64,000 bases of DNA, taken from Ophiostoma sp. CBS 140.51. Its lineage: Eukaryota > Ascomycota > Sordariomycetes > Ophiostomatales > Ophiostomataceae. The stretch's first letter is position 1, and each line of letters starts with the position of its first letter. Below, piece after piece: positions 36,254 through 48,800 of this stretch. The stretch is taken from positions 1 to 64,000 of the forward strand of contig JANSLP010000028.1 in assembly GCA_029298735.1 (NCBI GenBank). The letters are read 5' to 3'. The notes beneath the pieces are model-generated. The model saw only the letters and a list, made by a program, of their open reading frames with translations, was not told the DNA's origin and ran no database searches. The position numbers were made by a program, and so were the translations under genes.

Positions 36254-37826
36254 TGAGCCACGAGGGAGGGGCTTTCGGGGGGTGAGAGATTTGAGAGACA
36301 CAGAAAAGTCACAGAACACCTGGCGAAAAGGAAAAGGGACGTGCGAGGATCGCCCGCGTTGTCCCATGTGTGCAAAAGTGCTACCCAGGGGCACTACTAT
36401 GGTAGGACTGCAGGGCGGGAGGCCAGAGACGGGCGAACCAGACGGCTGTGAAGGCCAGGGGTGCTGTGGAGGGAAAGCTGTCTGAGAAAGATCATGACGG
36501 TGGGGATGCGTTGCATTTATCTTGCAGGCGGTAAGATGTGTCATATGCTTTGAGAGTACGAAGTAGGCGGTAAAGAGGCTTAGGAAGAAATTCTTTTGAT
36601 TTTTGTGCTCACAAGATTTCATTCCTCCAGGTTTATTTGATTTTACAAAAATGCTCGCCCGTTCCGTTATTCCATTCAAGACGAGTTGATGCCCGTTTTC
36701 AGCTTCCCAACCCAGGAAATGGCCGCAGAATACGGAAGGAAGAGGGTGGCGACAGGGGTTGACAACAAACAGGGCGCTGTCCATGCCGGGAGGAGCTTTC
36801 TAGTGATAACAGGAGCGTGTTAATGGGCAGGGGTGGGGCTTTCAATGGAGGACGGGAAGTCGAGTCCTCCGCATGTGCGTTTGCTGCGTTTTGGTGCTCT
36901 GTTGCGTTTGCCGCGTTCATATGGACCAATGCAGAACAGACATTGCTACTTTGGGCAATTAATGGGCGTTGACAATGACGAACTTGCAGAAACATGCAGC
37001 TGGGCCAGGCCTAGATGAAACCGCTAATCAGAGGGAAAAGAAAAGAAGGGACAAGAAAGGGAGGTGGCTGACGAGTGAACTACAAATAGGATAAAAGTGC
37101 AAACGAGATATGTGGACCGTTTCTGCCCACATACACCATATGTTGCACAAAATGAGAAGGAAAACAAAAGAAAATGGTAGAAGAAAAAGTGGAGCATACT
37201 GAAGAAAAAGAAAAGAAAATGCAGGCAAACGAGACATGCTTTGACATGAAAAAAAGTGCGCAAACTGCTGCCAACCTCTGCAAACTGGTGGCTCAAGCGC
37301 AGGGAGCATGCAGGTCGGCAAAACAGTCTGTGAAAAAAGGCAAAATGGGGAGCAGATCGGCAGAAGCACGACGTCAACACTAGACGTCAAAAGACTAAAT
37401 TCGTCAGGTCCAGCCTGCGAAATCGCCACCACCTACTACAGCCTACTTTTACCAGTGGAGATGCTCAAAAGAGGGGACTACAACCTGCTACTTGGCAAAC
37501 TACCTGACGGACCATCAGACTAAGACGACTACTAATTTTGTGCAGCACATCGGCGAGCTGAAGACGGAAGATTCCGTGACAAGACAAATGACGGTGAATC
37601 AGACACAAAAAGCATGCATGCAGGCGCAGCTTGCAGATGTGCACAGTCCTTTTTCGCACACCCCAATAAGACAAAGAATATCACAGCAGGCTCTTGGGAC
37701 GAACATTACGTGTGACGATCCGCGTTTGCGTATCAGGGTAAGTGCCACGGCAATGCATCATGCGGCAGGCAAATAAACAGGGAGACAGGCAGGCAATCTG
37801 GCAATCAGGGAGGGCAAAAAGAGGCT

Positions 37827-37900
37827 ATTCTTGGATGTTCCTGGATACTCCTGGATGTTCCTGGATATACTTGGATATTCTTGGATATTCTTGGATATTT
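37827..37900. repeat. 10-bp minisatellite, consensus TTGGATATTC
   Basis: About seven copies of a 10-bp unit. The left copies read CTGGATGTTC or CTGGATACTC and the right copies read TTGGATATTC. The degree of divergence rises leftward. Confidence 0.9.
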
Positions 37901-40900
37901 GCGGAGCTTGACCTGTCTGATACAGAAGCAGTCGGAGGAGCGACAGATCCGGGTTGGTGAAGCAAATAAGAGGATACTCGTATGTCAATATGCAGGGAAG
38001 ACATGCTTGCGGTGAATAAATGAATAAAGCAGCACGGAGTGCCCCATCGAATAATACAAGTGCGTTGTACTCCGGAGGGATTTTGATTAAAGAATCGTAC
38101 TTTGTAAATTCAAGATCACGCCCACAATTAAAAACAACTGAGATCAGGCCAAGAAGAGTATGCAGATAAGTAGCATCCTTCCCCTGTCCCTTCCGTCCCC
38201 GTCCCGCAGCACGCCGTCGTCGGACCAGTCTCTAGGCCCTGGACATGTCAAGGAGAATTTAAAAGAGGCTGCTTCGTGCTTGTGTACACATATGAGGAAC
38301 AGACAACAGAAGAGTCTGCATCCGGACTAGATAATATGTACAGGGAAGGCGTAGTGAAACCCGGACAGATGTCCGGGCATCTGTGTTGGGCAAGACGAGG
38401 CCGACAAGGCTCTCGAAAAGAAAGAAATGAGACGAAGGAATATCGAAAGAGGAGGAGATGGGATTTGGATCAGTAGGGTTCCCTAGTAACAATAGAAGAA
38501 AAACCTGACAAACCCACGACGAAAAGACATATCCTTTTCTGATACTGATTTACACGCAAGCTCGACCCCATTATCTAACTCCAATATGCATAGTTGACAG
38601 ACGCCTCGACCGCCACCATAACTGATCCCTCCACTCCGCTCGTCCCTTTTTACTTTCCGTCATTTGAGAGTAGCGGAAAGATTTGGGCTGCCTCCTGATT
38701 TTGGGGGGGTTTTTTGGTCTTTTTTGCTGCAGCCAAAGCAATGGCGGAAACCCGCCATGGAGTTAGACCCCTCTGTCCTTTTCCTCTTCCATCAAAATGG
38801 GCAGATCGACTAGGCCACGGCCGAAACAGGAGACGACCAGCGTTGCGTGTCTGTGCGGCTTTAGCTGCACGTTGGCGTATTGTTTTGAGCTGTATTGTTC
38901 TCGCATCTGGACATTTTCTGCTTCTCACTCTCTCTGCTCGCTTTCTCGTTTTCTCGTCTTTTCCATTCCTTCTGCAACTATCTCGAAACCGTGCTAGCCC
39001 TCCTCTCGCCCTCCATCCCCTTGCAAATGATCTCCAAGATGCATACGACGTGCGACGGTAGTGCTGCTACCAGTTGGCATGCACGAAGACGGTTCTGTCA
39101 GTCGTCTTCGTGTTGAGATCTGGAAAAGGTCTGGAAAAGTTCTGTGACCTCTCTGGAAGGCCTGTGTATTATCTCATTTTTCATTTCACGTGGCATACGC
39201 TAGGGGGATTTGCGTGCAGCGTGCAGTAGTCAACGTCGTACTGTTGGTAACTGTTCTTTCTGCGGCAAAATCCTCCAAGCTGGGACAAGTGGACAAGATA
39301 GATTCGATGTCCATCTCATTTGCCGGTATTTGCTCCTCGTCGTGTTGACACAAGCCCTGTAGTACATACCAAATACATCAAAACTCGCCGAGACATTTTC
39401 CTTGTCTTGCTTTTTATCCCGCTGTTTTCCCTATCATGCAGCATTGCCAGGACGCTAGCACGTCTCAGCACCAGGGGTTCCTTCACCGAAAAGTCCACAC
39501 GCCAGCACCAGTCTGGGAATACGAGGGTTCAAAAACCCAGGAGAAGGGAAGAAGGAGGGAAAATAGCGGGCGAGGGGTGCATACGTCAAGCATCTTTAGC
39601 ACACCAGCATATTGGGAAATTGGCATCGCAGTCCAAGTCCTTGTCAGCCTGCAGCACCACCATTGTAATTGCCCGCACGAATCGAGGACCGGCGATCGAC
39701 ATAGGCTTGCAGACAGCCGGCAGTCGAGCAAAATGACCGGGCCGGCTTTGATGTGCTTGACTGACATGGTTGCTTGACATGCTAAGAACGGTCCTTTTGC
39801 CTCGTTCTTTGATTTTACTCGCCGGAATACGCGCATGCATGTGCCGGCGTCCGTTTTTCCTCGGGGGGTAGTGCATCGTACTGAGTACGAAGTAGTGCAT
39901 CGTCGAGTGAAGAAAGGGAGGCAGGAATGACAAAAAGAAAAAAGATGGGGAAAGTAAGAGTAGAAAAAGCAGGGATGTGGCAGGTAAAAAAGGACAAGAA
40001 CAGAGCACGCCTGTGGACCATTGAGCGTGTGTGTCGATATTCCCGTGACGGCTCGAGCCGTTGCAAGACTACTTCATATGTATGGACTTATTTGAACGAT
40101 GGCGGAGGCGGAAGGAGATGCCAGTTTTGTCAGAAAAGGAGGAAGGAAAGGGGAAATGTGACAGATTACATGACAGGATGAACAAAAGAGAGAATAAAAG
40201 AACAACAATGAGGCCCAAAAGGGTGCATCCGACGCACATCTGGACTGATGACCTGCAGGCATTGTGTTCCTTCTCGCAGGTATATTACATCGTGGCTTTT
40301 TGCTGCTATCACGAAAGTTTGAAAATGGGCATGCATCAGTCAACCATAATTTTTTTTATTAAAACTTGACTGAGTATGACGAATATTTTGAATACCGGGA
40401 AAGACTGAGACTGTCACAATTTTCACCTGTAAATCCGTGCCTCCCCTTTTTTTCTCTTCCACTTTCCATATCAAGGCAGTTAAGCTCACAGGAGGCACGA
40501 TGTGACTCTGGCCCAGCAAGAAAGCTCTCAGTTCTCCTCTTTATTTTCTTTTTTGATTCTCTGATTTTTACAACCCTTCTTTTCCATGCCAGTGCCCCAC
40601 GCTTTTCCATCTTTCCATTCCCCCGTTTTCCGAACGGATGTCACGAAAAGTGCGACTAGGATGCGCCACAAGGTTTCTCGGTGAACAGTAATCGACGTTA
40701 GTCCCCGTATCTCACAAAACCATTGCAAACCCGAAAGTAGGAAAAGGAAAGGGAACACGAATACGACTAACCTGCTCAGCCTGTCTTCTGTCCAGGAAAA
40801 TCAAAAGAATAAAAGAATAAAAGTTGATAAGAACATTAACTCCATAAGGCTGTGAGAATGGTAAAACACGACGCTGACAAGTGGTTGGCTGTACTTCCGT

Positions 40901-43900
40901 ACCAAGAAATACAACAGCGGCTTGTCTAACCACAATGCCCGAAATGGAAGATTCTGCTCTGAAAACGGAAAAAAAAGGTCGTATTTATTCATGGGCTATT
41001 CTGCGCCTTTGCTTCATGCTCCGGACTTTCTATGCCGTATGTAATATGCAATATGATCATCACCGTCAGACAGCATCCGGAGAGCGGAAAGGCAACAGCA
41101 CAACGTGTTAAGAAACACCAAGAAGGGCGGGCAGGTAGGGACGGGCCCCCGTCCTCTCTTTGGCCGACAGTCTTAGGAAGGATTGGAAATTGCCAACAGA
41201 TTTATTCCACTGCAACGCTGGCAGCCCTGACGTTTCTTTGGATATGGGACCCAGCCTGCACCGCGCCCAAAACAGCAAACGTCCGCTGGCATGGTGCTGG
41301 GAACAACGGTTCATTCAAGTGAAACCAAGGCACATTAGCCCCAGCAAAAATCAAAGGAAATCATTGCAATGATCGACCTGGCGGACTGGCAATACAGTGG
41401 GTGTCGTGGATGAGGTGGGTGCAGAACAAGATTTACCCGCGATTCAGCGATACTGCAATACGTCGAGCTCCGTCCACTGTGATACGCCGGCACTCTTGGT
41501 GCATAACAGCGTCACATAGCAGAGTGGAAGAGGGGACAAAAGTAGAAGAACAGCTCGAATGTGACCGTTCGAGGGCAAAGGCCCGATGTTCCCTCACGAA
41601 AATACAGTGCACAGTGGCAGTGCGGGAGGCGGGCGCCTCTCGGCGCCGTTGCCAGAGCACAGAGCCTGCAACCCCAAAAGAACCATAATCTGGCGAACCA
41701 TGGAATGGGCACATGCATCTGTTCAGCCCCAAGTGCAACTCCAGATGCCCAGCGCAATCTTTCAAGACGCCTCCACAAAGCAAGCATACGTGTTATTACG
41801 ATGCGCGGAAGGACGACGCCACATCATGAAAGCAGACATGGAAATAGGCACAACAACATCAGCTCTCGCCGTCACTCCTTTTCACCTGTCTCTTTGAACA
41901 TGTACTGAGTGCAGAGTATATTGTAGGGCAAAATACACGCCTCGACGGAGACCGCACCGCATCTGTTTAGATAATTAATTTGGCGTGATATATGCCTCCG
42001 TTTGGACAGAAAGTCCACGTCGAAAAAAAGCAAAAGGGGATATCTGCCGTAATGAGCTGAGGCCATCTCCACATCGCTGTAGCTTTCCCCGTCTAAACTG
42101 ATTTATACGCAGTGGCCATTGTCTGTTTCTGTAGAAACACTCATCGTCCTTTTCATATCACGTCCGATGCAATCACGCACTTTCTATTTATGCAATTTCA
42201 GAGTCTGGACGGGAACAACGGATCGAAAGAGACAGGATGGGGTGCAAAGTGCATGGTCCGCGCCCAACTACGGCCTCGTGACATGACGCTACTCTATTTG
42301 TTTTCTATGAGCACTCTGCCGCCCTGTATTTTTACTACAAGTATGGTGTGCTACAACGCTCTCCAACAGAAGTATGCATTATCCCAATCACTTTGCTCTT
42401 CTGGCCCGGTCGTCTCCCAGTATTTTCATAAAAAAAACTGTGCACCAGCCCGTCCCCTCCCTTCCGCGTCCCCTGTAATACTTACAACGTCAAGCCTGGG
42501 GCTACCAACTTTGGTATTCTCTCGGAAAGACCTTCTGCCTGTTCTTCCCTCTCCTTTGGCCGCTTTTACCGCCTTCTGAGACCACTATATATTCATTATA
42601 CCTATATACGCAATATATACATGCACCACGGCAGGTGCCTTTTTTCAGGCCTCTTTTCTACCGGCCGTTGGTTGGAGAAGTCCCCTGACAGGAGACAATA
42701 GACTTTTCCGTGAACCTGGCCACCGTTCTCAACCACACAATTACCGGCAGGAGTTGGAGAAAAAAACACGGCAGGCCACGATATATGCATATTCAAATGA
42801 CGTACACAGCACTATGTAAACCGTGTTCTAAAAAAAGAGTGCCATAGATTGATGTTATGTAAACACTCGACGTCAGCCTTTGATATGTGTGGCTATCATC
42901 GTTCTAAGTTTTCGTAGGGACGATTTTATAGTGTGCGTTTGGCCGTTGTAGACAGAAAATCGAGATATCCGTCTTTGATTTTTTTTCCTTGCATATCTCA
43001 GAAGGTGATTGTCAACCCTTTATTTACCTGGGGTTCTCTTTGTAGCATTTTCTTGCTTTTTGTATTACTTTCTCTTGAATATTTCAATTAATATTTTGAA
43101 TATTTATTAACCAACAGGCATACGATGCACGATAAATAAGCCAAATCCATGCCGCCTCAAAATCAGCACTTAGCACCCACAAGAAGCTATTTTAAGACCT
43201 CATCACCCGGCAATGCTCAAAATCCGAATTGGAAACATCCATAAAGTATCAGAGGGTTGCGGTGTGGGAGAAACTCAAATATTGCGCTGTCTTTCAATTG
43301 CTATACACATATATACAATGTTTTCCCGTCTCCTTGCGTGGTTGATATTTGGGCATCTTATCATAGACAAGCAGTACGACGTACAACGTACACCCCTAGA
43401 CTATTGCTCCAATTAGAGGTCGCATTTCAATCGGTCAATTCTTGTTTCTGCCCCGAATGTTTCGTCCGATGTGCTTTTCTGTTCATTGACCAAAAAAACA
43501 GGTGAAAGAGGTCCAGGTCAGATCACGTGACATAGTTCCACGTATTTTGGTCGTGCGTTGACTCCGTACTCCTATGCGTTTCAAATATCAACCCATTTCA
43601 GGAGACAGGAAGTGGAAACAGTGTTTCAAGAGCTCAACGGAGCTTCGCAATTGGGCCATTTTATTGATTTCTAGAAGCAAATGGTCCTACTCGATATCAA
43701 TGTGTCGCGTAGCCTTTTCATCGTGAATGTCGTCGGTTTTGCCTCTCTCCATAGCTCCTTCCTTCTCAACAGTTTAAACAGCGCCCGAGCCGCTTCATTC
43801 TATGTTGATCAGGGCAGCTCCTTTCCCATTTCTCAAAATTGATCAAGGGGAAAGGGCGACCGGCATACTGCAATCTTTTCTCAACATTTGGCAGCTTGTG

Positions 43901-44019
43901 CCTTTCTCAGTTGCCAACAAAATAAACAACCGTCGAAAATAGGGACAAGGCTTCATTTAGGCAAATTCACCGACCGCCCAACAACATCGCGCGCACACAC
44001 ACACACAACAACAAAGATT

Positions 44020-45422
44020 ATGGACGCAGCAGATAGCCGCCTCTTGATGGGGCCTGAGCCTTCGGTGTTGGTCTCTGTCTTTCAAGCACTCGCCGACCCG
44101 GGCTCACTTACTGTGTTGTTGATCACACTTTTTGGCTTCGTGCTGCCCATGGTGTGGATTTATCCGCCTGTGGCACCACGACCAAGCGATTTTTTGAACG
44201 AGACGCACTCTAAGCTAGGCTTTGAGGATGCCAAGACAGATGAACGGGCGGCAAGGCTGGCCTCAGCAACCAAGAAAGACGATACAGGCGCGCCGCGAAT
44301 CGACAGCCTGTGGGTATATCCCGTCAAGTCGTGTCCGGGCATTCAGATCTCGCGGAGCCGCGTGCTGGCGACTGGCGTGGAGTTTGACCGGCTGTTTGCT
44401 TTTACTCAGCTCTCATCGCCATTCCCGGCACGAGCAGGAACAGAGATCGTGAATAAGGCCGCCAAAACAGACGACGATGACGATGACACATGGGATGCCA
44501 TCAACCGCCGCCAATTCCCCATGCTCTCCACACTACAGGTTGAGCTGTGGCGACCGGATCTGGCCAAAGTGCGCCATGCCCAAGCACGCATGCGCGCCGA
44601 CGATCGTGCTGAGCGCACTGCTTCGATGAGCGAGCTGTATGTGGTCGTTCGGTACCCGTGGCAGGCCATCGGTTGGGCCGGTCGTTGGGACTGGTTTGCG
44701 GCGAAGCTTGCCCGTGGGTGGCGCGCCGTGCCCGAGGAGGAGGTTGTACTGCCGCTGTCTCTTCCAGATGTAAAAGACAAGAAGGTGACTGTCAAGTACG
44801 GCCATGTCAGAATTGATGACGCCAAAATCCGTGCACTAGACTTGTCGGCCGAGCTGCCACGCTCGCTGCAGCTGTACTTGGGCGTCAGCAACAAGCTGGG
44901 CCTGTTTCGTTACGAGGCCGACCGCAAGGTCCGTCTTCTCAACCGGAGCAGCATACCGCCCGCAAAGACGAGTGCTGAGGACGACGATGAGCTTCTGGTC
45001 TCCAATGGTCCACGGGCCAACATTATCGGTATGCATTTCCAGAAAAGAACACAAATTGCTTGGAAGACAAGCAAACAGCTAACAAATAACTCTAGTTGAT
45101 GGTATCGACGAATACGATGAGCAATCGTAAGTTACATCTCCTATATAGAACACTGTCTACGTCACCGCAAATGCCTAACATCTCACTTCTCTCTAGTTGG
45201 AAGCACATTTCTTTCAAACCGTCATCTGCCTCAAACTCGCTGTTGGACGAGGCTGTTTTTGATGTCGACACGTCAAAGAGCGAGAAGCGCAAAACTAACA
45301 AGGGCGCATCTAGCGACGACACCCCAGACATATATCTGGCGCCAATGTTTGAGCACTTCGACAAGCCAGAGCTGATGGAGCAGACACTAGAGACAGGCAT
45401 GTCTGTCCAGGTCCTGCAATAA
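44020..45422 (+). CDS. MOSC (mARC-like) domain protein, membrane-anchored, lacking the conserved cysteines
   Basis: Three exons, join(44020..45028,45096..45126,45197..45422), 421 aa; the middle exon is 31 nt and restores ANIIVDGIDEYDEQSWKHISF. The N-terminus has one hydrophobic helix (about residues 29-50, SLTVLLITLFGFVLPMVW), as in mARC proteins anchored in the outer mitochondrial membrane. The MOSC N-terminal beta-barrel begins with IDSLWVYPVKSCPGI (about 90-105). The 'ANIIVDG...YDEQSWKHI' element corresponds to the RPNIV...W motif of mARC/YcbX, which bind molybdenum cofactor and reduce N-hydroxylated compounds. After that motif no Cys occurs to the end, although mARC proteins place their Mo-binding Cys there; the segment reads VFDVDTSKSEKRKTN instead. 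The end (APMF...LETGMSVQVLQ) still aligns in outline. Catalysis is therefore doubtful. The start is the first ATG of the frame. Confidence 0.83.
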
Positions 45423-45808
45423 ATGTATTGTTCCGATCTATCTTCGATATTCGACTGAGTCATATATCTAAAAGCAGAATAGATGGCGTGGTAATGATAG
45501 AGCGCATGTAAAACACTCAATAGAAATACGAGCAAAGGAGTTTATTTCGGATACGTGTGATGTGCATGCTTTCGATTTCATTATTAGAGTAAGTGTCTAA
45601 GAAAAAAAATATGCACAATGGATTATCATAAGCAAAGCATAATAAACAAAAAATAGGGATAGCAAACAAATAAAACACCAATCCAGCCTGTATCCAAATG
45701 GCCGCCCTAAATCACCCTATGCAATCAAAAGAAAGTCTAACGCCCTTTATACGCATTAATCGTTGCCACGCCAAACAAGACAAGAATGCCAAATGAGTCG
45801 ATAGTCGA
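45423..45808. other. Convergent intergenic region between MOSC and SMC2 genes
   Basis: 386 bp, AT-rich, with A-runs near 45602 and 45648; 3' ends of both converging genes. No coding frame. Confidence 0.5.
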
Positions 45809-48800
45809 TTACCGCAGATCGGCAGGTGTCAGGGCTTGCACCATACTGGTGCCCTCGCTGAACCGTGTCCGGAAGATGCGGTTGGCGTTCTGGAACATGC
45901 CGTCCTTGAGACTGACGACGATGAATTGCGAGCCCTTGAAGCGGGTCTTGATCAAACGACCAATGTTTTGCGTGTGGGACAGATCCAGCGCAGCGTCGAC
46001 CTCGTCAAGAATGTACATGGGCGCCGGCTTGAACTGGAGCAGGGCCATGATGAGAGACAGAGCAATCAACGACCGCTGGCCACCACTCAGCTCCGTCAGA
46101 CTCTGTTTCCACACCTTGCCCAGGCACACCTTGACCTCGAGACCGTCGCTGATCGTCTTGCCCTCGGGCGGGTCCAGCTTGGCAAAACTGCCGCCGGGCA
46201 GCAGCTCGGAGAAGATCTGGCCAAAGTCGGCATTGACCTTGGTCCAGGTCTTGTGCAGCGCCTTCTTCTTGTAGTCGTCGAGGCTGATGATGGTCTCCTC
46301 GATCTTGCGCTTGTCGCGGATGACCGTCTTCATCATGTGCTTGAGGCCAACCTCCTTCTTCTCAACGCTGTCAATCATGTTCATGACCTTGGGGTTGATC
46401 TTCTTCTTCATGCCCTGGAACCGCTCCGTCAGGTTGCGCAGCGTCGCCTTGCTCTCGCCAATGTTCTGGCGGTGGAAGTCGTACGGCGTACCGGGCCGGC
46501 CAAACTTGTCCTTCTCGTCGGCAATCCACTCGTGGTCTGCCTCCATATCCTCGGCCAGTTTGGTGGCATTCTGCTTATCCTTGTGGAAGCGCTCGATGGT
46601 GTGGCCGAGCTTCTGCATTTCGAGGCCCTCCTCAGCAATGCGGGCGTTCTTGCTCCGTGTTGCCTGGTCAAGCGCGCGCAGCTCATCGTCGTAGATGCTG
46701 AGCTTGGCCCGCTCATCCTCGAGTTGTGCCTGGGCCACGTCGTGCAGGTCCTTGACGGATGTCTGCTGCGTCTCGAGGTCGCTAAGCTCCTCCTGTTGGG
46801 CCTTCATGGCGAGGTCGATCTCCTGGAGCTGTTCGCGGGCGGCTGCGAGATCGCCTGAGACCTGCTCCGAGTCCAGCTGTGCGCCCTGAAGCTCCTTTTG
46901 CAGGGCCTTCACGGCGGTTGTGTTCTTTGTGAGCTGGGCGCGGAGCTTATCCAAAGCGGCCTGCAGCTCAACGAGCTTGCCGTCCTTGTTATTGTCGAAG
47001 TCCTTCATGTCCTTCTCGATACGCTTGACGTCAGCGCTGGCTTCAGCTTGCCGCTTCTTGGCCTCGGCGGAGTCGGTCTTGAGCTGAGCAATCTGCTCCT
47101 TCATGTTCTCAACCTCCTGGATGATCGACGACGACGAGTTGCCACTGATCTGCTCCTCAGCCAGCTTGATCTCGTGGGTCTTGAGGTCCAGATCCCGCTT
47201 GATGTGGCGCGCCTGGTCAAGCTTTGTCTTCTCGCGAGCAATTGTGGCCTGCACGTCAGCCAGAGTAGCCTCGGCCTCTTGCAGCTTGCGGTTGATCTCG
47301 TTCAGCTTCTGGAGCGTCACCAGGACGCCGCTCGAGGTGGGCGCGCTGCCACCAGAAAGGGTGCCCGAGGGATCGTAGGCATCACCCTCCAGTGTGATAC
47401 TGCGCATGCGGACGTTGGGGTCAAAGGTCACCTTCTTGGCGGTTTCCGCGTCGGCGCACACCAGGGTGTTGCCAAACACGTACTCCATGGCGGCAGACAC
47501 CTCATTGTCATAGCCAACAAGCGAGAGAGCCAGGTTGACCTTGCCCGGTGCAATCTTCTGGGCGGTGGCAACAGTCTCGGCTTGTGCCCGGAAAGCAGAG
47601 ATCTTGTTCAGAGGAATGATGGTGACTCTCTTGCGGAGCTTGCCGCCCTGCAGAAGCTGGGTACCGGTGACCTCGGTGTCCACAACGACGTTGTAGAGAC
47701 GGCCACCAGCGCAAATCTCCAAGGCAGTACCGGCGTTGGTGTGCTTCTCGTCCAGGGTGAACAGCTGGGCGACAAGACCCTTGACCTTGGACCGGTCGAA
47801 CTTGGGCACAGGGTCGGAATAATTGAAGTCAATGTTTGCGACCTTGCGCTTGAGGGTGTCGGATTGTTGCCGCAGGCCACGGATCGTCTGCTGAAGAGTG
47901 GACTCCTCCTTGTACATCTCCTCCTCGGCGCCGGGGCTGAAGCCGAGTTTGCCAAGCTCCTTCTCGAGCTTTTGTGACTGCGACTTGAGACCCTCAATGT
48001 CCTTCAAGAGGCCTGCATTCTGCTCCTTGGCCTTCTTCGCCCGCGGCTCCTCCTCCTTGATGCGCTTCTCAAGATGGGTGACCTTGATCTTGGCTTGCTC
48101 CTGCTCGGTGACGGCCGCCGTAACACGGCTTCTTGCGTCCTGGAGCTGGCCCTGGTAACCGTTCTCTTGGCCATCCTTGGAGGCGACACCGGTCTGCAGT
48201 GTCTGCAGCAGTTCCTCCTTTGTCTCGGCCTCCTGGCTCTGCTTCACGAGGTCATCTTTGGCGGTGTCGAACTTTGCGCGAATCTTCTCAAGCGCCTTTG
48301 TCTTCTCCTTAAGCGTGGCCTCGAGTTCGGTGACGCTCTTCTCGCCCGCTTTCCGGCGGTCTTGCTCCTCGGTCATGCTTGACCGCTTCAGGTCCATGAC
48401 GGTGGCAAGACGCACAAGCTCGTTCGAATGCTTCTTGACGGACTCCTCCAGTGCCTGCGCCTTGGCGCCCTTCTTCATCTCCTTCTCGCGCTGTGTCCGA
48501 ATGCGGTTGGCGTCCTCCTCCAAGTGGGAGATCTCGCTCTTGAGGCGGGCGGCGGATTCTTCGAGGTCACTCTGGCGCTGCTTCTTGGCCTCCAAGTCGG
48601 AAGCGGACTGCTGGAGCTTCTCTTGGCAGCGAACGTAGTCGTGTGCGACAACAAGCCGTGTCAGGCGCTCAAGGTCGTTCTGTGTCTGCTGGAAGTCGAG
48701 GAAGGCGCGCTTCTCCATACGCAGCTTTTCGAGCTTTGGCTCGATCTCGTCGCGCAACAGTTCTGTGATCTCCTGCAGCTTCATCTCCTTCTTCGCCATC

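Larger units (their letters stand above)
26143..44019. other. 17.9 kb gene-free region between divergent Zn2Cys6 and MOSC genes
   Basis: I can support no protein gene here. The many short frames on both strands are compositionally random, lack domain motifs and do not join through splice sites into anything recognisable; the longest is about 240 codons at 32621-33343. No terminal inverted repeats, long direct repeats, reverse transcriptase or transposase motif, or tRNA-like A/B box pair was recognised. Blocks of the + strand are strikingly purine-rich (27.1-27.6, 28.3-29.6, 31.2-31.6, 32.25-32.38, 35.8-36.0, 37.0-37.4, 39.9-40.0 kb), so the minus strand resembles fungal promoter/leader sequence for the Zn2Cys6 gene. 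42.6-43.9 kb is AT-richer and leads into the MOSC promoter. Non-coding RNAs cannot be excluded by eye. Confidence 0.6.

Noticed and set aside
36245..36784. 179-codon minus-strand frame in the gene-free region
   Set aside because: Residue order looks random (many His/Pro/Cys with no periodicity) and there is no promoter or splice context to support it.
37827..37900. CRISPR-like array
   Set aside because: Units are contiguous 10-mers without spacers, in a eukaryotic genome; this is a minisatellite.
42112..42579. 155-codon + strand frame
   Set aside because: Hydrophobic by chance in an AT-richer spacer; no recognisable family or conserved start context.
26143..44019. Transposon, RIP-degraded repeat or biosynthetic cluster in the gene-free region
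   Set aside because: No terminal repeats, transposase or reverse transcriptase motifs, no extreme AT content as expected after heavy RIP, and no synthase, P450 or transporter frames.
45836..47977. Two long + strand open frames (340 and 359 codons) opposite smc2
   Set aside because: They are Leu/Val/Gly-rich mirror frames of a GC-rich coiled-coil coding sequence, with no motif of their own. SMC2 on the other strand is unambiguous.
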